In this document: positions 43,686 to 53,754 of the stretch, in pieces
Layout of the letters: each line of letters starts with the position of its first letter
Numbering within the stretch: position 1 is the stretch's first letter
Origin: Natrialba asiatica DSM 12278
GTDB taxonomy: Archaea > Halobacteriota > Halobacteria > Halobacteriales > Natrialbaceae
Direction: 5' to 3'
NCBI RefSeq assembly: GCF_000337555.1
Contig: NZ_AOIO01000031.1
Coordinates: forward strand, 106,177-170,176
Length of the DNA: 64,000 nt
Made by a program: the position numbers and the translations under genes
Notes under the pieces: model-generated
What the model saw: only the letters and a program-made list of their open reading frames with translations
Told to the model about the DNA's origin: nothing
Database searches by the model: none

Positions 43686-46166
43686 TCAGGCGCTCGCCTT
43701 CCAGTTTCGAACGCGATCCGCACTCACGCCGTCGACGCTCTCGGCGACCGAATCCGGATCGGCATCGGCCAGATCGTCGATGCTCTCGATACCGGCTGCA
43801 GCCAGCTTTTCGACCGTCTTCGCACCGATGCCGTCGATCGACTCGAGGTCCGACCCGCTCTCGCTCTCGCGGGCCTGGAACTCCTGGTAGTTACAGATCG
43901 GACAGCCGAGTTCCCACGGCTCGTCGCCGCTGTGGATGACGAGTTCAGGTAACTCGTGGTCGTCGCAGAACTCGTCGGTGACCTCGATTTCGCCGCGGCG
44001 GGGCAGCGGCAGCGAGTACTCGCAGTCGGGGTAGCGCGTACAGCCGACGAGTCGGGAGCCGCTCTGGAGCGTTTTGATCGCGAGTTCTCCGTCGTGTTCG
44101 TCGCCGCACTCGGGACAGTCGCCGAGCACCGGTCCCTCGCCGGCGTCTTCGGCCTTGCAAAGCGGGCAGCCGTGGACGAACGTTTGCCGGCCGGCGAGCA
44201 TCTTCACCTCGTGCAGGCCGTGGTCCTCGCACTCGTCGTCGAGGATCAGCGGCTTGCCGGTCGAGGGCAGCGGCAGGGTGAACTCGCAGTCGGGGTAGCC
44301 GTCGCAGCCGACGAAGTACGAGCCGTGGCGGCTGCGGCGCACGAGGAGGTCCTCGCCGCAGTCGGGGCAGGGGCCGAGTCGCTTGTCGTCTTTGAGCGAC
44401 TTGCGGAGGTGGTCGCCGATCTCGTCGCGCGAGTCGGCGAGATTTGCGAAGATTTCCTCGAGCATCTCCCGGGACTCGTCGGTCACGTCTTCGAGTCCGG
44501 CCTCGCCGGAGGCGATGGCGTCCATGTCGGCTTCGAGTTGAGCCGTCATGTCCTCGCTCACGACGCGGTCGGCGTAGTTCTCGGTGGCCTCGACGACGGC
44601 CATCGCGAGCTTGGTTGGGCGCGGCGGATCGCTCTCGATGTAGCCGCGGTCGTAGAGCTTCTGGATGGTTTCGTGGCGCGTCGACTTCGTCCCGATGCCC
44701 ATGTCCTCCATGGTCTCGATGAGCCGGGACTGGCCGTACCGGCGGGGCGGTTGGGTCTGTTTCGCCTCGAGTTCGACGTCGGTGATCGAGATGTCTTCAC
44801 CTTCCTCGACGTCGGGAACGTAGTTCTCGGTGGTGCTGAAGTACGGGTAGACGTCGTGGTAGCCGGGTTCGACGAGGCGTTTGCCGTTGGCCTTGAGGCG
44901 GTGATCGGCGGCCTCGGCGACGACCTTGAGGTGTTCCCAGACGGCGTCCGCGGCGACCGTCGCGTAGAACCGGCGGACGACGAGTTCGAAGACGTCCCAC
45001 TCGTCGTCGCTGACGTCTCCGCGGGCGGGGATCTCGCCGGTCGGATGGATCGGCGGGTGGTCGGTCGTCTCCTCGTCGCCCTCGGTGGGGACGATATCGT
45101 CCGCGTCGAGCAGCGACTCGGCGGACTCGCCGAGGGAGGGGTGACCGACGAAGTCATCGAGCAGTTCCTCGGGATCCAGATCGTCGGGGTAGACGGTGTT
45201 GTCCGTCCGCGGGTACGTGATGTAGCCGGCGGTGTAGAGGTCCTCCGCGATGGACATGGCGCGCTTTGCGGAGTAGCCGAGCGAGCCGGCGGCGCGGATG
45301 AACTGGGTGGTGTTGAACGGAGCCGGCGGCGAGTCGGTGCGCGTGCGGCGGTTGACGTCGACCACGGTCGCCGTCTCGCGCTGGGAGAGCGTCTCGAAGG
45401 CCTCCTCGGCGGCGGCCTCCTCCCAGACGCGTTCGGCCTCGTTGTCGTCCTCGTCGTAGTAGAAGTACTGGGCTTCGAAGGCTTCCTCACCCTTGGCCAC
45501 GTCGGCGACGAGTTCCCAGTAGTCCTTGGGGTCGAACGCCTGGATCTCGCGCTCGCGGTCGACGATCAGCCTGAGCGTCGGCGACTGGACGCGGCCGACG
45601 GAGATGAAGTCGTTGCCGAGCTGGCCCGCCGACAGCGAGAGAAAGCGCGTGAGCGCGGCACCCCAGACGAGGTCGATGATCTGGCGCGCCTCGCCCGCCG
45701 CGGCCAGGTCGAAGTCGAGTTCATCGGGCTCGTCGAAGGCGTCTGTGACCTCGGTTTCCGTGATCGAGGAGAACCGAACGCGGCGGATGGGAACCTCGTC
45801 GTCGACCTCGTGGACGATGTCGTAGGCCTCCTTACCGATGAGTTCGCCCTCGCGGTCGTAGTCGGTCGCGATGGTGACCCGGGTCGCCTTTCGGGAGAGG
45901 ATACGGAGGGTGGCGACGATGTTCTCCTTCGTCGCGGTCTTTTCGACGCTCGCGTCGATGAGCTCGACGGGTTCGACGTCGCGCCAGTCGGAGTACTCGG
46001 ATGGGAAGTCGACGCCGACGACGTGACCCGAAAGGCCGACACAGCGCGTGCCGCCCCACTCGTAGACGTTGACGCCGTTCTCGCGGGTCGTGTCGTACGT
46101 GCCGCCGCTCAGAATATCCGAGATTCGCCGCGCAGCGTTGTTCTTCTCGGTGATGATCAGTTCCAC
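43686..46166 (-). CDS. topA: DNA topoisomerase I (type IA)
   Basis: An 826-residue type IA topoisomerase that relaxes negative supercoils. The Toprim domain opens MELIITEKNNAARRI and has the acidic motif ATDYDREGE (Asp102, Asp104). The active-site Tyr is Tyr318 in GYITYPRTDNT. The C-terminus carries four Cys-rich zinc ribbons (for example CPDCGEDLLV with GCDGYPDCEF, and CPECGDEHDG with GCTRYPDCEY). It ends in a helix-hairpin-helix module (SIDGIGAKTVEKLAAAG). The start is GTG 46166, preceded by GGAAGGTGATC, an exceptionally good Shine-Dalgarno match. Confidence 0.96.
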   Translation of the reverse strand: MELIITEKNNAARRISDILSGGTYDTTRENGVNVYEWGGTRCVGLSGHVVGVDFPSEYSDWRDVEPVELIDASVEKTATKENIVATLRILSRKATRVTIATDYDREGELIGKEAYDIVHEVDDEVPIRRVRFSSITETEVTDAFDEPDELDFDLAAAGEARQIIDLVWGAALTRFLSLSAGQLGNDFISVGRVQSPTLRLIVDREREIQAFDPKDYWELVADVAKGEEAFEAQYFYYDEDDNEAERVWEEAAAEEAFETLSQRETATVVDVNRRTRTDSPPAPFNTTQFIRAAGSLGYSAKRAMSIAEDLYTAGYITYPRTDNTVYPDDLDPEELLDDFVGHPSLGESAESLLDADDIVPTEGDEETTDHPPIHPTGEIPARGDVSDDEWDVFELVVRRFYATVAADAVWEHLKVVAEAADHRLKANGKRLVEPGYHDVYPYFSTTENYVPDVEEGEDISITDVELEAKQTQPPRRYGQSRLIETMEDMGIGTKSTRHETIQKLYDRGYIESDPPRPTKLAMAVVEATENYADRVVSEDMTAQLEADMDAIASGEAGLEDVTDESREMLEEIFANLADSRDEIGDHLRKSLKDDKRLGPCPDCGEDLLVRRSRHGSYFVGCDGYPDCEFTLPLPSTGKPLILDDECEDHGLHEVKMLAGRQTFVHGCPLCKAEDAGEGPVLGDCPECGDEHDGELAIKTLQSGSRLVGCTRYPDCEYSLPLPRRGEIEVTDEFCDDHELPELVIHSGDEPWELGCPICNYQEFQARESESGSDLESIDGIGAKTVEKLAAAGIESIDDLADADPDSVAESVDGVSADRVRNWKASA

Positions 46167-46402
46167 TATCGATCACCTTCCCGACGGCAGCGGTCGGGGG
46201 TGCATCGTCGAGTGTCGTTCATGCTCGCTCGCTACGATTGAGAATTTGATAACGCTTTCGCCGATAATCGCCGGACTGCGCGGGTATGCGTGCGATGCGC
46301 GGGCGTTGCGCTCGCGTGCGCGAGGTCCGTGAGTTGTAAGCGGACGACGATTGACTTCAGGAACGCGCAGCCGAAATCGCGCCCGAGTCCGAGGAATCGC
46401 GT

Positions 46403-49400
46403 TCAGTTCGACAACGGTATGAACGGGAGCGTCGCGCGCTCGCTCTCGTCGTAGGCGAGCGCCTCGGACTGCTCGATCCCATCGGGCGTCAGCAGGTCGA
46501 GAATCCGCGGCGCGTTCTCGACTGCACCCGCCCGTGCACCACCGAAGGTGAACTCGTCGGCCTCGACCGCGACGGGACGGAACGCGCCGTAGTCCTCCGA
46601 GCCGACGACCGGGACGAGTTCAGCGCTCGCGAGGTCGAGGTCCAGAGCGGCCTTCTCGACGGACGCCACCACCGTGTCGGTGTCGTGGTCGACGATCGTT
46701 TCCGGGGACCCGAGTTCGGTTCCCGCGGCGTCGACCAGGCTCGTCTCGAACCCGCTCGCGGCGATGCGGTAGTGCCACGGGGCGGCGAAATCGGCGGTCA
46801 CTTGGAGGTCGCCGAGTTCGGTCGTCCGACCGTCAGCCCGCGACGGGTCGCGGAGGTAGATCGCGAAATAGTGCGGCGAGAACTCGCCGCCGAAGGTCGC
46901 GTGGAGGTCGCCCACTTCGAGGGCGAACAGGTACTCGACGTCAGATTCGTAGACGCCGACCGAGCGCAGGTCGAACGCTCCCTCCCGGAACGCGTCGTCC
47001 GTCGGATACGCGTACTCGCCGGGGCCGTGATCGTCGCCGCTCGGATCGCTGAACTCGGCGACGAGTTCGCCCGGCGCGACGGTGACCGATTCGGACGCGA
47101 GGACGCGGCCGTCGGTCGGGTCACGCAGGACGACTTCGCGGGTTCCGATCGACGAGATCGCGTAGTCGAATTCGAACGCGTCGTTCGACGCGCCGGGCGC
47201 GAGGCGGACGTTGGCGACGGTTTCGCGGTCGCCGTCGATCTCGATCGCGACCGTCTCGCCGCCGATGAACTCGCCGTCGTTCGAACCGGTCGCCGAGATG
47301 AAGGGTGATCCGGGGGCGGTCTCCGCGTCGATGTCGTAGCTGACGGTCTGGGTCGGTCGTTCGTACGTCGGCAGTTCGCGTCGGTCCTCGCCGCGCGCCG
47401 GGCGGAGCCGGATCGCCGTGCCGCCGCTGCTGGCCATCGAGGCGAGGATCGTGGTGCTCGGATCGACGATGACCTCGTCGATCCTGACGGTTTCGGGGTC
47501 GGATCGGTAGCCGCCGCCGAGGCCGTCGCCGTAGATTTCGGCGACGTATTTGGGTCCGCTGGGGATGCCGGCGCTGTCGTTGCCAGTGTCGCTATCGGTA
47601 CCGGTACGGGTACCGTTGCCGTTGCCAGGTCCGTGACCGGTCCCAGTTTCGGCGGCGTCGCCGCTGTGACCGCGACCCGCCGACCCGGCGTTTCCGGGCG
47701 CGAGAAAGTCGAGGGGCACGTCTATCGCCCGACCGCCGTCGTCGGTCATCGCGCCGACGTACCACTCCGTACCCGTTCGGCGGGCGGTGACCGTGTAGTC
47801 GCCGATCGCCGCGTCGAGAACTCGCGTCTCGTCCCAGCCGGCGGCCGGCACGTTCTCGATGAACGCGAACTCGGGTTTTGCGTCCATATTCTCGTTCTCG
47901 GGCGTGTAACCCTCGTACGCCGCCGGGACGGGAGACGGCTCGCCGGCCTCGCCGACCGCGATCGTATTGAGGTTGAAGCCGCCGACGTCGCCCTCGAACT
48001 CGCCGTCCGAGTCGTCGTAGTGGAGTTCGATCGCGATCGTATTGTCGCCCTCGACGAGTTCAACTGACGTGGTGAACACGTCCCACTGATCCCAGTACTC
48101 GGTGAACTCGGGGGAGATGGTCCGCGTCGAGTCGTTGACGCGCAGGGTCGCCTGCGGGCCGCCGGCGTCGATCACGCGCTGGGCGTTGTCCTGGGGGGCG
48201 CTCGCGTAGCGCAGGTGGAGGTCGTAGGTGCCCGCGTCGGCGTCGCGGACGGTGAACGAGACGGACGATCCCGAGGGGACGCGGTTGGGGTCGACGGCGA
48301 CGTAGTTCGTCCCGAACGCGTTTCGCCACTCGTCGAGGGTGACGAAGCCGTCGATCCGGCCCGAGGCGGCCTGGACGAGTTCACCGACGGCGAACTCGTC
48401 GTTGACGTAGGCCTCGATGCGGTCGGCGGCCATCTGGAGGCCGCCGAGGTAGGTCGGGTACATGGCGAGTTGCTTGGCTCGCGTCGTCTGGATTCGGCCG
48501 CCGCGGTCGTCGGTGAACGTGAGGTCGAAGATGCCGGGCTGGTAGCTGACCGGGCCGGCGAGGTTGCGCGTGAACGGCAGCGTGACGTGGTGGTCCGCGC
48601 CCACGTCCGCGCCGAGCTGGTCGAAGCCGTCGTACTCCTGGGCTTTCACCACTTCTCGACTCGCCACGTTGGGGTAGGTGCGGATTTCGCCCGTCGGCTT
48701 GATGCCCTCGTGGATCTCGAGCAGCTGGCGGTTCGCGGCGGCGGCTTCGATGACGAGGCGGTGGTGGTTGACCGCGAGCTGGTTGTGCTGGTTGTGCGTC
48801 GGCTCGGAGCCGTCGCCGTCGATTCCGAGTCCCGGGTCGGAGACGTAGCCGTTCTTGATCGAGTGGATGCCAAGATCCTCGTACTGCGCGAAGATGTCGT
48901 CGTCGCGGATCTGCGATTCGTAGTTCGGCAGCGCGCCCGCCGTTTCGTTGTGGATGGTCATCTCCACGTCGCCGTCGAGTTCGTGGCCGAACTCGGTGAC
49001 CGCCCGCACGTCGAAGTCGGGATAGGAATCGTCGACGGAGAAGTCCAGGCCGGTGCCGTCGCCGGGGTAGGTGTCCCAGCCCTCGTTCCAGCCCTCCACG
49101 AGGACGCTGTCGATGCCGTTCCGGTCGGCAAAGCGCATGTACCGTTTCATCCGCTCGGTGCGAGCGCCGTGGATGTACCCCGCCGCCGCTTCGGGCGTCT
49201 CGAAGGACTCGTCGGCCCGGTACTCCCAGTTCGCCGATCCGGCGATCATCGTCCACCAGATGCCGACGTACGTTCTGGGCGTGATCCAGCTCGTGTCGGG
49301 ATCGCCGTCGGCGGCCGGCAGGACCGATTCCGCAAGCGGCGGGCTCAACAGCGGAATCAGCTGCGACTCGATCAGATCGCCCGGTCGCCGACCGATCTGA

Positions 49401-50329
49401 ATCGTCCGCCACGGCGTCGCGTTCGGCAGTTCGAGCGAGGCCTTCGTGCCGTCCGGCAGCGGCGTCAGTTCCGTGCTGAACGCCGTCCCGCCCGTCTCCG
49501 GCCGCGGTGCGACCGTCGCGGACGCGTAGTCGACCAGATTCGACTCGTGAATACTCAGATAGATGTCGCCGTCGGCTCGCACCGTCAACGGCGTGTGCGC
49601 CCCGTTTCGCATCGGCGTGTCCGTCGGCCGCGTCCGCCTCGACCCGCCGGGAATTTCGCTCAGCGGCGTCTCCGCGTACTCCTGTTCGAACCGCGGGTTG
49701 GTGACTTCGTTGTCGATCCACCAGGCCGTGTAGTCGTCCGCGAAGGCGAACGCCGTGTTCTCCGACGCGATCACGGCCCGCTCGCTGTTGCTCGCGAAGC
49801 TCTCGTCGAATCCCACGCGAAAGCCCAGCCCGTCGTCGAACACGCGAATCTCCACGGTGGCCGTCCGACCCGGCCCGCCCGTCTCCGCAAGCCCGAGTCG
49901 GAGCGCGTTGTAGTCGGCCTCGACGCTGTCGAACTCGCCCCAGACCGGCTCCCAGCGTTCCGTCGCGGAGTCGCGGTCACTTCCAGTGACCTCGAGTTCA
50001 GATTCGGGGGCGGTCCCGTCGCTGCCGGCACCGAACGTCGGCTGATTTCTGAACTCGAATCCGATCGCCGACGGTTCGATGTAGGTCGTGTCGTCGACGG
50101 CGACCGCGTATCGTGGAACGCCGTCCGAAACGTCGACCGTTACGCAAATCGTCCCGTCGGGGGAGGTGACGCGTTGCACGGCTTCGTCGTCCTCGTTCGA
50201 AACGGAGTCTGTCAGCCACGCGAGGCCCGGTCGCGTGTACGCCGCCGCGGCCATCGCGGTCGTCATCCCGCCGAGTACCGTCCGCCGCGTCGAATCTAAC
50301 AACGATTGTTGTGATTCTTTTTCACGCAT
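46403..50329 (-). CDS. Secreted multidomain glycoside hydrolase family 97 protein
   Basis: A 1308-residue Tat-exported protein (STRRTVLGGMTTAMAAAA). The N-terminal GH97 beta-sandwich (about 40-330) precedes the barrel, with TYVGIWWTMIAGSANWEY, VLVEGWNEGWDTYPG, LLEIHEGIKPTGEIRTYPN and TLPFTRNLAGPVSYQPG. A CBM6/35-like module (SYDLHLRYAS-type jelly roll, about 690-800) sits before the GH97 C-terminal domain (FAFIENVPAAGWDETRVLD). A low-complexity linker interrupts that domain. A glucodextranase-C-like module (about 1080-1300) ends the chain. Likely an alpha-glucosidase or alpha-galactosidase. The ATG at 50329 lies ~30 nt from a TATA box. Confidence 0.9.
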   Translation of the reverse strand: MREKESQQSLLDSTRRTVLGGMTTAMAAAAYTRPGLAWLTDSVSNEDDEAVQRVTSPDGTICVTVDVSDGVPRYAVAVDDTTYIEPSAIGFEFRNQPTFGAGSDGTAPESELEVTGSDRDSATERWEPVWGEFDSVEADYNALRLGLAETGGPGRTATVEIRVFDDGLGFRVGFDESFASNSERAVIASENTAFAFADDYTAWWIDNEVTNPRFEQEYAETPLSEIPGGSRRTRPTDTPMRNGAHTPLTVRADGDIYLSIHESNLVDYASATVAPRPETGGTAFSTELTPLPDGTKASLELPNATPWRTIQIGRRPGDLIESQLIPLLSPPLAESVLPAADGDPDTSWITPRTYVGIWWTMIAGSANWEYRADESFETPEAAAGYIHGARTERMKRYMRFADRNGIDSVLVEGWNEGWDTYPGDGTGLDFSVDDSYPDFDVRAVTEFGHELDGDVEMTIHNETAGALPNYESQIRDDDIFAQYEDLGIHSIKNGYVSDPGLGIDGDGSEPTHNQHNQLAVNHHRLVIEAAAANRQLLEIHEGIKPTGEIRTYPNVASREVVKAQEYDGFDQLGADVGADHHVTLPFTRNLAGPVSYQPGIFDLTFTDDRGGRIQTTRAKQLAMYPTYLGGLQMAADRIEAYVNDEFAVGELVQAASGRIDGFVTLDEWRNAFGTNYVAVDPNRVPSGSSVSFTVRDADAGTYDLHLRYASAPQDNAQRVIDAGGPQATLRVNDSTRTISPEFTEYWDQWDVFTTSVELVEGDNTIAIELHYDDSDGEFEGDVGGFNLNTIAVGEAGEPSPVPAAYEGYTPENENMDAKPEFAFIENVPAAGWDETRVLDAAIGDYTVTARRTGTEWYVGAMTDDGGRAIDVPLDFLAPGNAGSAGRGHSGDAAETGTGHGPGNGNGTRTGTDSDTGNDSAGIPSGPKYVAEIYGDGLGGGYRSDPETVRIDEVIVDPSTTILASMASSGGTAIRLRPARGEDRRELPTYERPTQTVSYDIDAETAPGSPFISATGSNDGEFIGGETVAIEIDGDRETVANVRLAPGASNDAFEFDYAISSIGTREVVLRDPTDGRVLASESVTVAPGELVAEFSDPSGDDHGPGEYAYPTDDAFREGAFDLRSVGVYESDVEYLFALEVGDLHATFGGEFSPHYFAIYLRDPSRADGRTTELGDLQVTADFAAPWHYRIAASGFETSLVDAAGTELGSPETIVDHDTDTVVASVEKAALDLDLASAELVPVVGSEDYGAFRPVAVEADEFTFGGARAGAVENAPRILDLLTPDGIEQSEALAYDESERATLPFIPLSN

Positions 50330-50358
50330 TAGCAGACGCGACTGCATTACCGACCGTC

Positions 50359-50364
50359 ATAAAA
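50359..50364 (-). promoter_or_regulatory. TATA-like box of the GH97 gene
   Basis: Reads TTTTAT on the minus strand, about 30 nt before the ATG at 50329. It makes the upstream in-frame ATG at 50347 an unlikely start because that codon would lie ahead of the expected transcription start. Confidence 0.55.
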
Positions 50365-50496
50365 GTTGGTAATTGGTAGAATACGACGCGGCCGAGGGTC
50401 GCCCCCTCCGATGCGCCGACTGGCGGACGCCGAGCGGGGGCCGCCGGGAACGGGAGTTCTTTCACGGCACCGGACGAGACACGGACGAGAGCAGTC

Positions 50497-51924
50497 GTGT
50501 CAGGAACGGGTTCGGAGCCGGAGCGAAAGCGCGTCGATATGACGACGGGAGCGATTCCGCCGAAACTGCTGGCGCTGTCCTGGCCGCTCGTCCTCGGCAA
50601 TCTCCTGCAGACGGTCTACAACCTCGCGGATATGTTCTGGGTCGGTCGAGTTGGCGACGGCGAGATTGCCGTCGCCGCGGTCTCGCTCATGTTTCCGCTG
50701 TCGTGGATGTTCGTCTCGACGGCGATGGGAATCACCGCGGCGACGATCGCGCTCGTCTCGCAGTACGTCGGCTCCGGAGACGACAGAACGGCGGACCGCG
50801 TCGTGGCACAGACCGTGCTCCTGACGATTACGGTTTCGACCGTTCTCGCCGTCGTTGGGCTCTTCTTCCGGCGGCCGCTGTTGGGACTCATCGGCGCTCG
50901 CGAGCAGGTATTCGTCGAGGCCCTCGCCTACATCGAGATCATCTTCCTCGCGCTACCGCTGACCTTCCTGTTTTTCGCCTTTCGGGCCTCGCTGCAGGGT
51001 GCCGGCGACACGAAGACGGCGATGTGGCTCGTGTTCGTCTCCGCCGGCATCAACGTCGTGATCGACCCGTTCCTCATCCTCGGCTGGGGACCGTTCCCCG
51101 CGATGGGAACGCGCGGGGCCGCCGTCGCCACGTTCATCTCGCGCGGACTCGCGACGGCGGCGGGCATCGCCATCCTGCTCGACGGCCGGTTCGGCGTCCG
51201 ACTCCGTCTCGGAGACCTCAGACCGAACCTCGGCGTCCAGCGGCAACTCGTCTCCGTCGGGACGCCCTCGACGGTCGACGGCTGGGCTCGCAGTTTCGCC
51301 TCGGTCGCGATGGCCGGACTCGTCGCCCGGTTCGGCGCGACGCCGACCGCAGCCTACGGCATCGGCGTTCGACTGATGTCCGTCACGTGGTCGGTCGCCG
51401 GCGCTGTCGGCAACGCGGCGGCAACCGGCGTCGGCCAGAACCTCGGCGCGAGAACGCCCGACCGGGCCGCCGCCGTCGCGCGAACGGCGACCGGCGGCAC
51501 CATGGGCTGTCTCTTCGTCGTCGCCGCCACCCTCTTTCTCGTTCCGGCGCAGGCGATGGGCATCTTCGTCGACAACCCCGACGTGATCGCCGAGGGCGTG
51601 CGGTTCCTGCGGATCATGACGCCGTTCTGGGCGCTGTTCGCCGGCGTCATGGTCATCCAGGGCGCGTTTCGCGGTGCCGGAAACACGCTGGAGGCGATGG
51701 TCCTCTCGATCCTCTCCCGGTGGGTCTTTCGCCTCCCGGTCGCCCTCGTGCTCGCGTTCGCCTGGGCGGTGACGATTCCGGGACTCGACGTGACGATCGC
51801 CGGCCTTGACTGGGGGATCGAGGGCATCTGGTGGGCCTACTCCTTCGGCATGGTCCTCTCGTTCGTCGTCGCCGTCGCCTGGTTCCGCCTCGGCACCTGG
51901 AAACGTGGTATCGTCGGCGAGTGA
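50497..51924 (+). CDS. MATE-family multidrug efflux transporter
   Basis: Twelve-helix antiporter of the MATE branch of the MOP superfamily, 475 residues. The N-half has LSWPLVLGNLLQTVYNLADMFWVGR with the conserved Asp, and FFAFRASLQGAGDTKTAM. The C-half repeats the pattern in VMVIQGAFRGAGNTLEAM. Such proteins expel organic cations using Na+ or H+. The GTG at 50497 is the most upstream start giving a sensible short cytoplasmic leader. An internal ATG 14 codons later is possible. Confidence 0.92.
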   Translation: MSGTGSEPERKRVDMTTGAIPPKLLALSWPLVLGNLLQTVYNLADMFWVGRVGDGEIAVAAVSLMFPLSWMFVSTAMGITAATIALVSQYVGSGDDRTADRVVAQTVLLTITVSTVLAVVGLFFRRPLLGLIGAREQVFVEALAYIEIIFLALPLTFLFFAFRASLQGAGDTKTAMWLVFVSAGINVVIDPFLILGWGPFPAMGTRGAAVATFISRGLATAAGIAILLDGRFGVRLRLGDLRPNLGVQRQLVSVGTPSTVDGWARSFASVAMAGLVARFGATPTAAYGIGVRLMSVTWSVAGAVGNAAATGVGQNLGARTPDRAAAVARTATGGTMGCLFVVAATLFLVPAQAMGIFVDNPDVIAEGVRFLRIMTPFWALFAGVMVIQGAFRGAGNTLEAMVLSILSRWVFRLPVALVLAFAWAVTIPGLDVTIAGLDWGIEGIWWAYSFGMVLSFVVAVAWFRLGTWKRGIVGE

Positions 51925-51952
51925 GCCGACCGCGAGACACAGCCACCACCCG

Positions 51953-53647
51953 TCAGCCGACCGGCAACCACCGCTCGAGCGCCGGACTGAACTCGCCGAG
52001 CATGCGAGCGTCCTCCTCGGTGAACGCATCCGTAACGACCAGCGACCCCAGATAGACGCCGACCACGACGACCGGCAGTAACCCGACGATCAGCAGCGCC
52101 GACTCGAACACGACCACGATCGGTACACCCGAAATCGTCGCCGGGATGCCGGCACCCACAACCCTGGCGAAATCCCGGGTGAACGGCTGAATCCCGTCGA
52201 TAACGTACACCTCGCCGAGCGTGAGCCCGCCCACCAAAACCAGCGCCGTCGCCGATCCGATCGCCGCCCCCTCGATCCCGACCACCGGCACGAGCGCCAT
52301 CGACACGAGGAAGTTCGCCCCGAAGAGCACGAGCGTATTGGCGAAGACGATCCGCGAGTACCCCATCCCCTGCAACAGCGAGCCGTTCGGCCCGCCGACC
52401 GTCACGTTGAACAAAAATGCTCCGCACAGCAACACGACGACGAGATTCGCCTCGGCGTACTGGGGCGTGTACAGCACGGCGAGATACGAACTCGCGCCCA
52501 GCGAAAGGACGATCGCGATTGGCAGCGTCAATCCGGCGATCCACCGGGCAGCCACCCGAAACCGCCGTTCGACGAGTTCGGGATCGTCTTGGGTCTCGGC
52601 GATGAGCGGTTTGAACACCGGCGAGAGCGAGTTGAAGATGATCATCAGGCCGGAGCCGAGCATGTAGCCGACCCGGTAGATGCCGACGTCGTCGGCGTCG
52701 AGGAAGTAGCCGACGACGAAGTAGTCGACCTGTCCCATCAGGACGAAGACGACGCTGGTCATCGCGAGCGGGAGCGAGTAGGTGACGAGCGGGCGAACAG
52801 AGACGAGTTCGATATCGCTCGTCAGGAGACCCCGGTCGCGTGCTCTGGAGACGAAGGCGAACGCGCCGACGGCGATGGCGACGAACAGGCCGACGACGTA
52901 GCCGATGATCAGGGCGAGGAGACCGAGACTGGCGAGCAGGAGGCCGGCCGTCACGCCGAAGCGGACGAGCGGCCGGACGATATCGCGCATGAGAACGCGG
53001 TACTGGAGTTGTTTGATGCTGTAGGCGGAGGTAAGCACCACTCTGTAGATCGCGAGCATCGGAATGGTCACCGACAGGTACAGGAGTGCGACCCGCATCG
53101 AGGGCTCCCGAAAGAGGTCGCCGATGGTCCGCGAGCCGGCCGCGAGTGCGAACGCGACGATCGACGAGGCCACGAGGACGACCGCGGTGACCTGAACGAT
53201 GACGCCGGTCGCCTTGCCCTGTTCGCCCGCGTCGAGGTACTGCGGGACGAAGTAGTCGATCGCGAGCGGCAGCCCCAGGTTGGCAAAAACCTGGGTGAAG
53301 AGGATGACGGAGGTCGCGAGGACGAACAGCCCGTAGATCGAGGGGCTGACGAACCGGGTCATCAGCATGACGATCGCGAAGCCGAACGCGCCCTTGACGA
53401 CGTTCCCGACGAACGTGATGCCGCCCTGTTTTGCGAGGGTCGCGATCCCCTCGTCGTGGGCGGCTTCGGCGGTGGACAAGGGGGTAGATGCGGATTCAGG
53501 GCCAGGGACAGAATCAAACTCGGAATTGGAATCAGGATCAGTGCCGGAGCCGGACGCACTGTCGGATCCGTCCTCGACATCGGACGGCGTTCCCGCCCCG
53601 GACGCGGACGCGGAATCACCCTCGGCAGCACCATTACGCTCGGTCAT
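51953..53647 (-). CDS. Polysaccharide/oligosaccharide flippase (Wzx-like)
   Basis: A 564-residue MOP-superfamily protein with twelve to fourteen hydrophobic segments. It starts with a disordered Ser/Asp/Gly/Ala leader of about 65 residues, then GGITFVGNVVKGAFGFAIVMLMTRFVSPSIYGLFVLATS, the characteristic first two helices of the polysaccharide-export branch. It would flip lipid-linked glycans across the membrane for N-glycosylation or exopolysaccharide. No glycosyltransferases are nearby. It is tail to tail with the MATE gene, 28 nt apart. Confidence 0.9.
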   Translation of the reverse strand: MTERNGAAEGDSASASGAGTPSDVEDGSDSASGSGTDPDSNSEFDSVPGPESASTPLSTAEAAHDEGIATLAKQGGITFVGNVVKGAFGFAIVMLMTRFVSPSIYGLFVLATSVILFTQVFANLGLPLAIDYFVPQYLDAGEQGKATGVIVQVTAVVLVASSIVAFALAAGSRTIGDLFREPSMRVALLYLSVTIPMLAIYRVVLTSAYSIKQLQYRVLMRDIVRPLVRFGVTAGLLLASLGLLALIIGYVVGLFVAIAVGAFAFVSRARDRGLLTSDIELVSVRPLVTYSLPLAMTSVVFVLMGQVDYFVVGYFLDADDVGIYRVGYMLGSGLMIIFNSLSPVFKPLIAETQDDPELVERRFRVAARWIAGLTLPIAIVLSLGASSYLAVLYTPQYAEANLVVVLLCGAFLFNVTVGGPNGSLLQGMGYSRIVFANTLVLFGANFLVSMALVPVVGIEGAAIGSATALVLVGGLTLGEVYVIDGIQPFTRDFARVVGAGIPATISGVPIVVVFESALLIVGLLPVVVVGVYLGSLVVTDAFTEEDARMLGEFSPALERWLPVG

Positions 53648-53754
53648 ATCACGATCACCTCGTCTTCGGTCCCGCCGTCCGCGTTCTCGCCCGGTCGCCG
53701 CCTCTATTCGCGCCGCCCGTTTCGTCCGCTCGTCAGCGGACCCACCCGATCACG

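Noticed and set aside
43956-46241. Plus-strand open frame of 761 codons opposite topA
   Set aside because: Shadow of the minus-strand topoisomerase gene, produced by high G/C at third codon positions. No recognisable domain, and topA motifs are unambiguous.
48215-50299. Plus-strand open frame of 694 codons opposite the GH97 gene
   Set aside because: Antisense shadow: Val/Arg/Asp-rich without family motifs, while the minus strand has a signal peptide and clear GH97 blocks.
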